The position numbers were made by a program, and so were the translations under genes. The notes under the pieces are model-generated. The model searched no databases and was not told the DNA's origin. It worked only from the letters and a program-made list of their open reading frames with translations. 64,000 nt of DNA from Polynucleobacter sp. JS-JIR-II-50 (GTDB lineage Bacteria > Pseudomonadota > Gammaproteobacteria > Burkholderiales > Burkholderiaceae): positions 682,001 through 746,000 of the forward strand of contig NZ_CP061307.1 of the NCBI RefSeq assembly GCF_018687895.1, given 5' to 3'. Numbering within the stretch: the stretch's first letter is position 1; each line of letters begins with the position of its first letter. Below are positions 47,783 to 57,236 of this stretch, one piece after another.

Positions 47783-48592
47783 ATGAAAAACACCTCCTAC
47801 CAAGACGCATTCTTTAATTGGATATACCGGAGAAGTAATGTCCAAATTCTACTGTTGCTCATTCTCTTTTTTGTTGGGTTGCTAGATTCGATGCCGCGCT
47901 TATTGCAATCGTTACCTATCTTTGCGCCAACGCAGGACAGTACGAGACTGGGTTTAAGTCTCTTCGGGTCTATCATTACTTTAAGCGGCTTACTCATTGG
48001 TTTCCTGTTGAATCAGGCGCAAAGTAATTTTCGCGAAGTTCAGACTTTGGTTTCGCAAGAAGCTGGCCGTATTAACAACTTAGATCGCCTGTTGACTCGA
48101 TTCGGTGACCCATCAATAGCACCTATTCGTGTGGAGTTGTTTGAGTACATGAACTCTATCGTTAATGAGGAATGGCCTCTATTGCAAAAAGGTGGGGGTA
48201 GCTCTAAAACCCATATGCTCTGGCGGGGGATTTCTAGGAAGCTAATGTCGATTGAGCCTCACACCAATCGTCAGACTGCAATGTACACCGACATCATCAA
48301 AAAGTCTGAAGAAGTGGCCGAGAGTAGGGAGGCTCGTATTGAGCGCTCGAATATTCGTTTGCCTGGACTATTTTGGGTGGTCATTCTGATATGTATGTTT
48401 GCATTGATGGGGATTAACACTTTATTTATGCCTTCGGATTCCTTCTTCCTGGGCTTAAAGATTCTGCCGATCACGATGGGGGCCTTAATCTCCCTATTGG
48501 TGATAACAGATCAGCCTTTTAAAGGGCAGAACTCCGTTCAACCAGATGCATTCTATAAAATTATCGAATCTATCAAAACTCGTAAAGAGTAA
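47783..48592 (+). CDS. Membrane protein, bestrophin-like/DUF4239-type
   Basis: 269 residues with two N-terminal spans (ILLLLILFFVGLLDSM and LSLFGSIITLSGLLIGFLLN) and two C-terminal spans (LFWVVILICMFALMGINTL and LKILPITMGALISLLVI). Between them is a helical cytosolic part containing REVQTLVSQEAGRINNLDRL. The arrangement resembles DUF4239 bestrophin-like proteins; family assignment is by pattern only. It starts 5 bases after the hydrolase stop, so they are probably cotranscribed. Confidence 0.55.
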   Translation: MKNTSYQDAFFNWIYRRSNVQILLLLILFFVGLLDSMPRLLQSLPIFAPTQDSTRLGLSLFGSIITLSGLLIGFLLNQAQSNFREVQTLVSQEAGRINNLDRLLTRFGDPSIAPIRVELFEYMNSIVNEEWPLLQKGGGSSKTHMLWRGISRKLMSIEPHTNRQTAMYTDIIKKSEEVAESREARIERSNIRLPGLFWVVILICMFALMGINTLFMPSDSFFLGLKILPITMGALISLLVITDQPFKGQNSVQPDAFYKIIESIKTRKE

Positions 48593-48609
48593 TTTTTACC
48601 TGAATCAAT

Positions 48610-49110
48610 ATGCACTTATTTTCTGAAAATCTCGCCGTAGAAATTTCTTCTTATTACCGTAATTTAGCTTTAGGGCATGGAGTTGTTCCAAAGGTATTTA
48701 CTTTAGTAAACAGCGAGGGAGATCAATACCTATTCTTTATTGATGATCTCCCCATGAAGAGTGACGATGAACAGAATCAATTTCTTGCATATATTGCGCA
48801 AGCACATGAGGCGGTTTGCTATGCGCGTGGCACTTTAGTAATCGTTGAAAAGAATCAACAGTTCATTGAGTTTGCAGTCATTGACCGGGATGATGCAGAT
48901 GCGATTGTCTGCTCAGCTGAGCTGACCAGGGATATGGACGATAAGCCGATATCCTTAGGTGAGTTTGATAAGACCTTGGTGAAGAAGGGCTCCATTATCT
49001 TTGGAGGCCTCTTTAAGCATATTCAGCTATCAGAAGACAAGACTGAAGATTTTGAGAGCCTGTGGGCGGAGATGAAATCTAAAATCTTGCACCGCTCAAT
49101 GGGGCTTTAA
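48610..49110 (+). CDS. Hypothetical cytosolic protein
   Basis: 166 residues, no recognised family. It is soluble, acidic, with a mixed alpha/beta look: FTLVNSEGDQYLFFIDDLPM, ARGTLVIVEKNQQFIEFAVI, DRDDADAIVCSAELTRD. It starts 17 bases after the membrane protein, so the hydrolase, the membrane protein and this gene may form an operon. Its stop overlaps the convergent APC permease by 15 bases. No ribosome site stronger than CTGAA-type is visible. Confidence 0.6.
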   Translation: MHLFSENLAVEISSYYRNLALGHGVVPKVFTLVNSEGDQYLFFIDDLPMKSDDEQNQFLAYIAQAHEAVCYARGTLVIVEKNQQFIEFAVIDRDDADAIVCSAELTRDMDDKPISLGEFDKTLVKKGSIIFGGLFKHIQLSEDKTEDFESLWAEMKSKILHRSMGL

Positions 49111-50418
49111 TTTCTTCCTCAGAAATTTACGAGAAGTTGCTTCAATCGCAAAAGATCCTATTAAGGCAATTACTAAAGCGATTGCGCTATTCGGAGCTGT
49201 CTCGATCACATTGATAAATAAAGTAGCAAACAGACTCAAATTAATGATGATTGCCGCCCAGAGTGGCCAAAGCTTGGCGCCTGTTTGGTTTCGTACGCGA
49301 ATGTGCCCATAAGTAATAGCAGCGTATACCAATAAAAAGGCAAGGCTGGCCATTTTGCCAACAACATCTAATGGAAATGCCAGAGCCAAACCAATCACCA
49401 AGATCGCTGATATGGTTAATGCACGAAACTCTGTATTTAAGACCTCGTCACTTAAGACCTTTGAGACTGAACTCTTGCGTGTCATATCGGCCGCAATATT
49501 GGATGCAGCAAAGATGGTGGCGTTGAGTGCAGCTGCACAGGCCAGAAGGGCAGATACACCAATCACAACAAAGCCTGCTTTGCCAGCGACGATTTGGGCT
49601 GCATCGGCCAAAACGTGACCGCTGTATAGCGCCATTTGAGCAGGGGAAAGCAGCAGTATTGCTGCGGTGCTCACTAGTACATAGGCAATCGTTACCAAAA
49701 TCAGGGCTGAAAACATGGCAAGAGGTAATTCTTTATGGGGTGCATGCATAGCATTAGAAGAGTTAGTCACAACCCCAAAGCCTTGATAGTTGATATACAA
49801 GATGCCAGTGGCAATAGCTATCCCATTGATAGACCAACTAGACATTTTGAACGCGCCAACATCAGCCACATGAATGCCCTCAGCGGAAAACAGCAAAAGA
49901 GCAAGTGTCACAAATCCAATAGCCAGAGTTTCTACAGTACCAACAATATCGGTACCCAGCAAATTAATGCCGGCACAAAAAATGACAATACCGGCACCCA
50001 TAAGCTTGACTTCAAGTGGAGATAAATTTCCGCCTAGCAAAGTATTGGCGTATTCAGAAAAGCCAGCGGCATAGAGTGCGGCTGCAATCAGATAGGAAAC
50101 GTATTGAAATATATTGAGGCCACCAGAAAGAACTCCAGGCCCAAAGCTCATTACTGTAAAAGTAGCAGCGCCTCCACTACTAGGAAAAGTAGCGCCCAAT
50201 TTGGCGTATGAGTAGACTGAGAATGAGGCAGCAATAGCCCCCAACAAAAATGCCAGGGGAATGTATGAGCCAGCATGAGCGCTAGCAGTGCCCAAGAGAG
50301 AAAATAGCCCAGCACCCATCATTCCGCCGATGCCCAGAGCAGTTGCTGAAAAGAGGCTAATGCCTTTGGCTTTCTTGCTCTCTTTTTTGAGTAGGGAGGG
50401 GTTTAATTGATTGGTCAA
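49096..50418 (-). CDS. APC-family amino acid/polyamine permease
   Basis: 440 residues with about 12 spans. TM1 has the unwound motif GIGGMMGAGLFSLLGTAS; further features are SVYSYAKLGATFPSSGGAAT and GFGVVTNSSNAMHAPHKELP in the TM6 region. It should import or exchange amino acids or amines; the substrate cannot be read. Its 3' end overlaps the hypothetical gene. The start is divergent from the amidohydrolase, with the 118-base gap holding promoters for both. Confidence 0.87.
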   Translation of the reverse strand: MTNQLNPSLLKKESKKAKGISLFSATALGIGGMMGAGLFSLLGTASAHAGSYIPLAFLLGAIAASFSVYSYAKLGATFPSSGGAATFTVMSFGPGVLSGGLNIFQYVSYLIAAALYAAGFSEYANTLLGGNLSPLEVKLMGAGIVIFCAGINLLGTDIVGTVETLAIGFVTLALLLFSAEGIHVADVGAFKMSSWSINGIAIATGILYINYQGFGVVTNSSNAMHAPHKELPLAMFSALILVTIAYVLVSTAAILLLSPAQMALYSGHVLADAAQIVAGKAGFVVIGVSALLACAAALNATIFAASNIAADMTRKSSVSKVLSDEVLNTEFRALTISAILVIGLALAFPLDVVGKMASLAFLLVYAAITYGHIRVRNQTGAKLWPLWAAIIINLSLFATLFINVIETAPNSAIALVIALIGSFAIEATSRKFLRKKLKPH

Positions 50419-50536
50419 TGTGGGAAAGACTTATTAGTAAGTACCCTATATTAAAGCCATTTAGGCTTATGGAGGGTTATATAAAGGATTTCTAACTGGC
50501 ATAATTTCCGAACAAAAATAAACAAATGGAGTTTCC

Positions 50537-52342
50537 GTGAAAACAGCCAATCGTAAGAGTATTTCAAAATCTATTGCTGCTCTTGTGGCATGTTCGGTTC
50601 CATTGTTTGCTTGTGCAGAGGTTGTGGTCCTTAAAGCTGCAAACATCATCACCATGGATGATAAAAAACCACGCGCAGAAGCAATTGCCTTCGATACCAG
50701 CACTAAAAAGATCACAGCTATTGGATCGCTTAAGGATGTCCAAGCTTCGGCACCCAGCGCTAATGTTAAAGATTTGGGCGCTACAGTATTAATGCCGGGT
50801 TTTGTTGAGCCACATAGCCACCCTTTATTGGGTGGTGTTCTCACTCAGTCACCGGCATATTGGGTGGCTCCGTATGTCGGCTATAAAACCTGGGCAGGCG
50901 TTCAAGCAAAAATTATCAAGGAAGATAGAGAAGCGAAGCCTGGGATTCCATTGATATTTAACGGTGTTGATCGCTTATTGCAACAGGCGCCAATTCCAAC
51001 AAATAAAATTTTGGATTCCCTTTCTCCAAGTGGTCGCCCAATCCTCGTGTTTGATAACTCCGGCCATGCTGTTTACTTTAATACTGCAGTTATGAAAGCA
51101 TTGGGGTGGACCGGCGGTAAGCCACCAAAAGATCCAGTGGGCGGCAGTTTTGGGCGCAATAAAGATGGCACCTCTAATGGTGTTGCCAATGAAGTGCCGG
51201 GCATGGTTGCAGTGGGGGTTCCTTTTATACCAAAGGCAATTCCTCATCCATTACTCTCTGGTGCGAATTGGTATGCCTACATGTCCTCATTTGGCATTAC
51301 ATCTTCCTCGGAGATGACTTATAGCACTGGCCAGTACAAAGCCTACCAAGCGCTTGGATCAGTTCCCGATGCACCACTTCGTTTAAGTGTCTACCATATG
51401 TCTACAGAGCCTGATGCTGCTAGCCAAGTTACTTGGCCTGACGCGAATATGGTGCGTAAGAATGGAATTAAGCTTTGGGCTGATGGGACTCCTTGGCTCG
51501 GTAATGTCGCTCAAAGCTTTGGTTATTTGGATAATCCAACAACCCGTCAAGCGGATATCATTCTTGGGCCGCTTGGCGAAAAAGGCATGAACTATACCCG
51601 CTTACAGTTAGATCAAATTCTTGATAAATATGCGCCGCTAGGTTATCAGATGTCCTTTCATTGCAATGGGGATATTGGGTTTGATGTTGTATTGGATGCA
51701 TATGAATATGCCCTTACAAAATACAATTTGTCAGGCACGGATCATCGCTGGAGAGTGGAGCATCTTGGTGCTGCTCGAGCAGATCAATTTAAACGGGCAG
51801 CGAATCTGGGTGTTACGGTCTCCCTAGGACCATTTCAATATATTTACTGGGGGGATTTGCTCGATGGCACTATGTTTGATTCAGCGCATGGTTCCGAGTG
51901 GGTGCGCGTTGCGGATGCGTTTAAAGCAGATGTTCACCCATCATTTCATAATGATGGCCCTGTTACCCCTCCTAACGTTCTGCTTAATATCCAGAGTATG
52001 GTTACCCGCACGACAGATTCAGGAAGGGTCCATGGCCAAAATCAAGCAGCCACGATGGATCAAGCGCTCAAAGCGGTGACGATTAATGGGGCTTATCAAT
52101 TAAAACGTGATCGGGAGGTTGGATCTCTAGAGGTTGGGAAGTTCGCAGATATTGTTGAGCTCTCTACTGATTTAACTACTGTTAAGCCCAGTGAAATTCT
52201 GGAAAAGGTTAAAGTTCAAGGGACTTGGGTTGGTGGTAAAAAAATTGACCTTGCTAAATTTATTCAAGAGGTTTCTGCAATTGATCCCAGTGAGCATCAA
52301 AATTTAGGTGATGCAACCCTGAAAACCATTCATAGTCATTAA
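50537..52342 (+). CDS. Exported amidohydrolase (YtcJ-like)
   Basis: 601 residues from GTG, preceded by TGGAG. A Sec signal (SIAALVACSVPLFACA) makes it periplasmic or a lipoprotein-like exported enzyme. The metal site begins VLMPGFVEPHSHPLLGG (His93, His95), with MSFHCNGDIGFDVVLDAYE, WRVEHLGAARADQF and FHNDGPVTPPNVL. The last part, EVGSLEVGKFADIVELS, is standard for the amidohydrolase family 3. Related proteins act on N-acyl or exoenzyme substrates; the actual substrate is unknown. It ends before a strong bidirectional terminator. Confidence 0.87.
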   Translation: MKTANRKSISKSIAALVACSVPLFACAEVVVLKAANIITMDDKKPRAEAIAFDTSTKKITAIGSLKDVQASAPSANVKDLGATVLMPGFVEPHSHPLLGGVLTQSPAYWVAPYVGYKTWAGVQAKIIKEDREAKPGIPLIFNGVDRLLQQAPIPTNKILDSLSPSGRPILVFDNSGHAVYFNTAVMKALGWTGGKPPKDPVGGSFGRNKDGTSNGVANEVPGMVAVGVPFIPKAIPHPLLSGANWYAYMSSFGITSSSEMTYSTGQYKAYQALGSVPDAPLRLSVYHMSTEPDAASQVTWPDANMVRKNGIKLWADGTPWLGNVAQSFGYLDNPTTRQADIILGPLGEKGMNYTRLQLDQILDKYAPLGYQMSFHCNGDIGFDVVLDAYEYALTKYNLSGTDHRWRVEHLGAARADQFKRAANLGVTVSLGPFQYIYWGDLLDGTMFDSAHGSEWVRVADAFKADVHPSFHNDGPVTPPNVLLNIQSMVTRTTDSGRVHGQNQAATMDQALKAVTINGAYQLKRDREVGSLEVGKFADIVELSTDLTTVKPSEILEKVKVQGTWVGGKKIDLAKFIQEVSAIDPSEHQNLGDATLKTIHSH

Positions 52343-52360
52343 TCATTCAATGGGTCACTA

Positions 52361-52385
52361 AAAAATCGCCTACGGGCGGTTTTTC
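52361..52385. terminator. Intrinsic terminator after the amidohydrolase
   Basis: AAAAATCGCC-TACG-GGCGGTTTTT stem-loop with one T-G wobble, T-rich on both strands. Confidence 0.82.
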
Positions 52386-52413
52386 TTTGGATGCTAGAAA
52401 GCGTCTGACTATT

Positions 52414-52436
52414 GAAAATGGGGCTATAGGCCCCAT
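52414..52436 (-). terminator. Intrinsic terminator of tRNA-Leu
   Basis: On the minus strand ATGGGGC-CTATA-GCCCCAT is followed by TTTTC. It lies 22 bases beyond the tRNA 3' end. Confidence 0.75.
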
Positions 52437-52457
52437 ATAGGTCTTTGTAGGTGTATT

Positions 52458-52544
52458 TGGTGCCCAGGAAGGGACTCGAACCCCCACAACCTTACGATCG
52501 CCAGCACCTGAAGCTGGTGCGTCTACCAATTTCGCCACCTGGGC
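52458..52544 (-). tRNA. tRNA-Leu (anticodon CAG)
   Basis: 87 nt with GCCCAGG / CCTGGGC acceptor stem, discriminator A and encoded CCA. The D-arm GGCGAAATTGGTAGACGC, anticodon stem-loop CCAGC-TTCAGGT-GCTGG, a long variable arm and T-arm GGGGGTTCGAGTCCC are all visible, as expected for a class II leucine tRNA. It reads CUG codons. Confidence 0.95.
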
Positions 52545-52552
52545 ATGCCCTT

Positions 52553-52558
52553 ATTATA
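52553..52558 (-). promoter_or_regulatory. -10 element of the tRNA-Leu gene
   Basis: Perfect TATAAT on the minus strand, 8 bases before the mature tRNA 5' end. No convincing -35 at 16-18 bases. Confidence 0.6.
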
Positions 52559-52699
52559 GGGGGATGAGCGTTTTGAGGTTATTTCCACCCCCATTTGGCT
52601 TTTCCCCTTCAGGCTTGGTGGTTTGATACAGTAGCCTTATTCATAACAAAAATAGATATCAGTTGATATATACAGGGCATGTATTGCCGAAGGAATTAA

Positions 52700-55093
52700 A
52701 TGCGTAAAGCAAAAGACTTGATGCCACGTGAGGCTGACCGCTTAGGAACAGTTCAGGGGCATCGAGATGGATTTGGATTTGTCATTCCCGATGATGGTGG
52801 CGAGGATATCTTTCTGTCAGAAAGAGAAATGTCACGCGTCATGCACGGCGACAGAGTCAATGTCAGAGTATTGGGAACGGATCGACGTGGTCGCCCAGAA
52901 GGGCAAATTGTCGAGGTAGTTCTGCACGCTAACAAAGTAGTGATCGGTCGTCTCTTAAATGAAAATGGTGTTCTGATTGTTGCGCCAGAAGATAAGCGCA
53001 TCGGTCATGACATTTTGATTCCGCCAAAAGGTCAAGGGCAGGCCAAGTTGGGTCAGGTTGTTAGCGTTGAAATTATTGACTACCCAGATAGCTATCGCCA
53101 AGCAGTTGGTCGCGTAGTTGAAGTTTTGGGCGAGATCGATGATCCTGGTATGGAAATCGAAATCGCAGTCCGTAAGTACGGCGTGCCCCATGAATTTTCT
53201 GCTGCTGCCATGAAAGAGGCTGCGGCATTGCCAGATACAGTCCAGCAATCCGATCTAGAAGGTCGCGTTGATTTACGTGATGTGCCTTTAGTCACTATTG
53301 ACGGCGCTGATGCTCGAGACTTTGATGATGCCGTCTATTGCGAGCCAGTTATGTACGGCCAAACTAAGGCTTGGCGTTTGATTGTGGCGATTGCCGATGT
53401 GTCTCATTACGTTAAGCCAGGTCAGCCATTGGATGACGAGGGTTTATTACGCGCTACTTCAGTGTATTTCCCCAGACGCGTAATCCCTATGCTTCCAGAG
53501 AAGATCTCGAATGGTCTTTGCTCGCTGAATCCGGGTGTAGACCGTTTGTGTATGGTGTGCGACTCCGTTGTAGATAACAACGGTATTGTTTTGGCTTACC
53601 AGTTTTATCCAGCGGTAATGCACTCAGCACAACGCTTTACTTACGATACTGTTTGGGAGATTCTTTCCAATAGTAAGGGTCCAGAGGCAACCCGCTTCGC
53701 TCAGTTCCGCCCATTACTGGGTAATCTATATTCTCTTTATAAGATTCTGTTGGCTGCTCGTGAGAAGCGGGGTGCGATTGAGTTTGAAACAACTGAAACA
53801 CAAATCATTAGTAATGAGCTTGGTAAGATTCTGCGCATTGAGCCCCGTCTTCGTAACGATGCCCACCGCTTAATTGAAGAGTGTATGTTGACTGCTAACG
53901 TTTGTGCGGCTGACTTTATTGAAAAAAATAAGCACCTGAGTCTCTATCGTGTGCATGGTGAGCCATCAGAAGAGAAGTTGGTGACATTGCGCCAAGTCCT
54001 GAGAACCTCAGGCCTGTCATTGGGTGGTGGTGAAAAGCCTAAGCCACGTGACTACGCTAAATTAATGCGTGAAATTAAAGATCGACCTGACGCCAATATG
54101 CTGCAGTCAGTTGTATTGCGCTCTATGCAGCAGGCGATGTACCAGCCGGATAATGAAGGCCACTTTGGCTTGGCTTACCCAGCTTACTCACATTTCACTA
54201 GCCCGATTCGTCGTTATCCAGACTTGCTAACGCATCGCGTGATTAAGTCGATTCTCCAGAAAAAACCATACGTACCCGTATTGCCACCGAAAGTTCCACT
54301 CAATCTCACCTTGCCACGTAAAGGTAAAGGTCGTGAGAATGCAGTCAATGCCAAGAAATCCCAAAGCGATGTTAAAGCAGGGGCAGCCAAAGGCTCTAAG
54401 CCACTTAAAGGGGCTAATGCCGCATTACCAATCTGGGGTCAATTGGGCGTTCATTGCTCATCTAATGAGCGTCGTGCTGATGAAGCTTCACGTGATGTAG
54501 AAGCTTGGCTCAAGTGTTACTACATGCGCGACCATTTAGGTCAAGAATATGCTGGTACTGTCACCGGCGTTGCGAACTTTGGTTTATTTATTCAGTTAGA
54601 GAATCTCTTTGTCGAAGGCATGGTGCATGTCACTGAGCTCGGCGGAGATTACTTCCAGTATGACGAAGCGCGCCAAGAGTTACGCGGAGAGCGGACTGGT
54701 ATTCGTTATCGCTTAGGTGATCGTTTGCATGTATTGGTCAGCCGGGTTGACCTCGATGCGCGCAAGATTGAATTTAGTCTTGTCAAATCCGTTGGCGCAG
54801 AGCCAGGCGGCTCCTCCAATCGCCGTCAATTGCTATTGGCAACCGATACAGGTAGACCTAATAAAAAAGCAGCCCCTCAAAGAGGCCGCTCTGACAACAA
54901 GGTTCCACAAAAGCCAAGCGGCATCAATGTGAATGCAGCCAAATCTGCCGGGACTCTGGGGGCTAACCAGTCTAAGAGTAAAGCCAATAGTAAAAACGGT
55001 AAGAGTAGTAAATCCGCCAAGCCAGGCAGGGCAGTCGGTAAACCTGCAGGCAGTAAGCCTCCAGTTCGCAGCACTAAAGCGCGCCGCAAGTAA
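52700..55093 (+). CDS. rnr: Ribonuclease R
   Basis: 797 residues. Cold-shock domains near the start (GTVQGHRDGFGFVIPDDGG) are followed by the RNB domain (TIDGADARDFDDAVYCE with the catalytic Asps), then HFTSPIRRYPDLLTHR. A basic low-complexity insertion (about residues 530-575, KGKGRENAVNAKKSQSD...) splits the RNB end before QLGVHCSSNERRADEASRD. An S1 domain (GTVTGVANFGLFIQLENL) and a long Lys/Ser-rich tail end it. It digests structured RNA 3' to 5'. GAAGGA precedes the ATG. rlmB follows, as in E. coli. Confidence 0.95.
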   Translation: MRKAKDLMPREADRLGTVQGHRDGFGFVIPDDGGEDIFLSEREMSRVMHGDRVNVRVLGTDRRGRPEGQIVEVVLHANKVVIGRLLNENGVLIVAPEDKRIGHDILIPPKGQGQAKLGQVVSVEIIDYPDSYRQAVGRVVEVLGEIDDPGMEIEIAVRKYGVPHEFSAAAMKEAAALPDTVQQSDLEGRVDLRDVPLVTIDGADARDFDDAVYCEPVMYGQTKAWRLIVAIADVSHYVKPGQPLDDEGLLRATSVYFPRRVIPMLPEKISNGLCSLNPGVDRLCMVCDSVVDNNGIVLAYQFYPAVMHSAQRFTYDTVWEILSNSKGPEATRFAQFRPLLGNLYSLYKILLAAREKRGAIEFETTETQIISNELGKILRIEPRLRNDAHRLIEECMLTANVCAADFIEKNKHLSLYRVHGEPSEEKLVTLRQVLRTSGLSLGGGEKPKPRDYAKLMREIKDRPDANMLQSVVLRSMQQAMYQPDNEGHFGLAYPAYSHFTSPIRRYPDLLTHRVIKSILQKKPYVPVLPPKVPLNLTLPRKGKGRENAVNAKKSQSDVKAGAAKGSKPLKGANAALPIWGQLGVHCSSNERRADEASRDVEAWLKCYYMRDHLGQEYAGTVTGVANFGLFIQLENLFVEGMVHVTELGGDYFQYDEARQELRGERTGIRYRLGDRLHVLVSRVDLDARKIEFSLVKSVGAEPGGSSNRRQLLLATDTGRPNKKAAPQRGRSDNKVPQKPSGINVNAAKSAGTLGANQSKSKANSKNGKSSKSAKPGRAVGKPAGSKPPVRSTKARRK

Positions 55094-55127
55094 AAATTAA
55101 ATAGAACAATAAGATCAAGAAAATAAG

Positions 55128-55895
55128 ATGAAACAAATATTAGTAGGTTTTCATGCTGTACAAGCGCGTTTACGAGTCGACCCAGATAGCTTGAAGTCTG
55201 TGTACTTTGACTCTGGCCGTCGCGATAGACGTATGGGTGATTTTTTAAAGCAAGCAGAAGAAGTTCTTGGTGAGCGCTTGCACGCAGCTGATGCCGAGCG
55301 TCTGCATAAGTTGACAGGCCATGATCGCCACCAGGGTGTTGTTGCTTTGGCTGAAAAAATGACTGTGGCACGTACAGTTACTGAAGTAGTTGAAGATGCT
55401 GAGAGTGCTCAGAAGAAGCCGCTGTTCCTTGTTTTAGATGGCATTACTGATCCCCATAACTTTGGTGCTTGTTTGCGTGTAGCAGATGGTGCAGGCGTAG
55501 ATGCCGTAGTAGTTCCTAAAGATCGTTCTGCATCGGTTAATGCCACCGTTAGCAAGGTATCTAGTGGCGCATCAGAAGTGATGCCAGTTATTACGGTGAC
55601 CAACCTCGTTCGCAGCATGAAAGAAATGCAAGAAGCGGGTGTTTGGTTGATTGGAACGGATGACGAAGCTACTAAATCAATCTATGACATCGATCTCACA
55701 GGCCCTATTGGCATTGTGATGGGAGCTGAAGGCGAGGGCATGCGTCGCCTCACCAAAGAAAACTGTGATGAATTGGTTCGAATACCGATGCAAGGCGTTG
55801 TATCCAGTTTGAATGTATCTGTTGCAAGTGGCGTATGCTTATATGAGGCATTAAGACAGCGCCTAGCTAAAACAAACGACAAAGCTGCCAAGTAA
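55128..55895 (+). CDS. rlmB: 23S rRNA (guanosine-2251-2'-O)-methyltransferase RlmB
   Basis: 255 residues. A substrate-binding start (ILVGFHAVQARLRVDPDSLK) leads to the SpoU domain with motif 1 (LDGITDPHNFGACLRVADGA), motif 2 (GIVMGAEGEGMRRLT) and motif 3 (IPMQGVVSSLNVSVASGV), which form the SAM-binding knot. It starts 34 bases after rnr and ends 15 bases before a small membrane gene. Confidence 0.96.
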   Translation: MKQILVGFHAVQARLRVDPDSLKSVYFDSGRRDRRMGDFLKQAEEVLGERLHAADAERLHKLTGHDRHQGVVALAEKMTVARTVTEVVEDAESAQKKPLFLVLDGITDPHNFGACLRVADGAGVDAVVVPKDRSASVNATVSKVSSGASEVMPVITVTNLVRSMKEMQEAGVWLIGTDDEATKSIYDIDLTGPIGIVMGAEGEGMRRLTKENCDELVRIPMQGVVSSLNVSVASGVCLYEALRQRLAKTNDKAAK

Positions 55896-55910
55896 AGCAA
55901 GGAGATTCTT

Positions 55911-56096
55911 ATGAAATGCAATATCGGACACACTGATCGCGTTCTGCGAATGACTGTTGGCGTAACGCTAATGGGCTTAGCTGGCTTTGGTATTACTGGC
56001 CCATGGGCATGGATTGGTATCATTCCTCTCATCACTGGAGTGATCGGTAATTGCCCGGCTTACTCAATACTGGGTATGAACACCGCCAAAAAGTAA
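55911..56096 (+). CDS. DUF2892 small membrane protein
   Basis: 61 residues. NIGHTDRVLRMTVGVTLMGL, a Gly-rich turn, and a second span ending in IGNCPAYSILGMNT are typical of DUF2892/YgaP-type inner-membrane proteins; the Cys in NCPAY is the conserved one. The YgaP family often carries a rhodanese domain, absent here. AAGGAG precedes the ATG. It probably shares a transcript with rlmB, closed by a terminator at 56130. Confidence 0.88.
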   Translation: MKCNIGHTDRVLRMTVGVTLMGLAGFGITGPWAWIGIIPLITGVIGNCPAYSILGMNTAKK

Positions 56097-56129
56097 GTAA
56101 TGGCGGTAATTAATGCCACAATCGTTACC

Positions 56130-56154
56130 AAAGCCATCCCGTAGGATGGCTTTT
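56130..56154 (+). terminator. Intrinsic terminator after the DUF2892 gene
   Basis: AAAGCCATCC-CGTA-GGATGGCTTT stem-loop followed by TCTTTT. Confidence 0.9.
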
Positions 56155-56323
56155 CTTTTGGTGTCAATGGACCGCTATCGGCCAATAAGCGACCATCATT
56201 AGTTTTTTGTACCACCTCTTCCGCCAAGTCCAATTAGCATTAAAAGGGTGGATTTATTTCTGATTTTAAGTAATATGTACCTATCACATCCAGCGCTACA
56301 TCACCTTCTTACGGGAGAGCTAA

Positions 56324-57109
56324 ATGAAGATAATTACAGACATGACTGTAAAAGTAGTTGCCCTGATGCTTATGCTGCTAGTTGGTATGACGCCGGCCTT
56401 GGCAGACCAGAAAGTTGGCCTGACGGATCCCTGCCCAATCAAGATTGAGAATTGGCGCGGTAAGGCATTCTACGAAATACTATTCATGAGTCGCCAGGCT
56501 AACGGCAGTGGGATCGGCTATTACTACAATTCTCTTGGCAAGGACCTGGAGGCGCCCAACGATGTAATGGATGCTCGCTTTCGTGCGCTGAATGCAGATG
56601 AATTGAAAAAGAAATACGGGAGTGATGGAGTCCTCTTTAATGGTCCGCGCCGCCTCGTAGCGAACAGCATCACGGGGACAGCCTGGGATGGTTGCAAAGA
56701 GAGAGTGATCTCCACGATCCCCTTGCGCGTGCTCGGCCTCTTCGAAACTCCTGACCTGAGCAAGGCCGTCACCGGAACGCTCCCTGCCTATAAACCGCTG
56801 ATCTCTAAGCGAACCAATGCCTTTTTCTTCAATGCAGGCGAAACAGTGTATGAGTTGGTCACTCCAGAGGGCGCTGTGTACACCATGTTTAGCTTGTCTC
56901 TGAAAATTGACCCCAAGAACACCATCGAAAGCCTGCCAACCCTTGGCAAACGCCTGACCTTGCCGGAGGGATGGAAATTCAGATCGCGCAAGTTGGACAA
57001 GGATATGACTCTGACGTCGACTGCTGATTCCAGCCCACCTAACACTATCGTTCTCGATCAGTTGGAAGGTAACTATCAGTACAACGCTGGCGCTAGCGCT
57101 AAAAAGTAG
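56324..57109 (+). CDS. Exported hypothetical protein
   Basis: 261 residues with a signal peptide (VVALMLMLLVGMTPALA). It has a beta-rich secreted look, with DPCPIKIENWRGKAFYEILF near the start and TFxMFSLSLKIDP-like strands in the middle (VYTMFSLSLKIDPKNTIE). No named domain was recognised. GGGAGAG precedes the ATG. Its codon third positions look richer in G/C than those of neighbours. It lies 127 bases before a DUF1254 gene, and the pair probably forms one acquired unit. Confidence 0.7.
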   Translation: MKIITDMTVKVVALMLMLLVGMTPALADQKVGLTDPCPIKIENWRGKAFYEILFMSRQANGSGIGYYYNSLGKDLEAPNDVMDARFRALNADELKKKYGSDGVLFNGPRRLVANSITGTAWDGCKERVISTIPLRVLGLFETPDLSKAVTGTLPAYKPLISKRTNAFFFNAGETVYELVTPEGAVYTMFSLSLKIDPKNTIESLPTLGKRLTLPEGWKFRSRKLDKDMTLTSTADSSPPNTIVLDQLEGNYQYNAGASAKK

Positions 57110-57153
57110 TGTGTTACTGACTAGCGGTAGTGATTTAGGTTTCTTCTGCGTCT

Positions 57154-57177
57154 ACCCACCGCTTTATGAGGGTGGGT
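57154..57177 (+). promoter_or_regulatory. Hairpin between the two exported-protein genes
   Basis: ACCCACC / GGTGGGT stem with a 10-base loop, no T-run. It may be a weak attenuator or stabilise the 3' end of the upstream message. Confidence 0.35.
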
Positions 57178-57236
57178 GACGCTGCTTATATGCAGAGGTA
57201 TCAAGCAGATGGCTTGAGAAAAAGAGGGATGGCATC

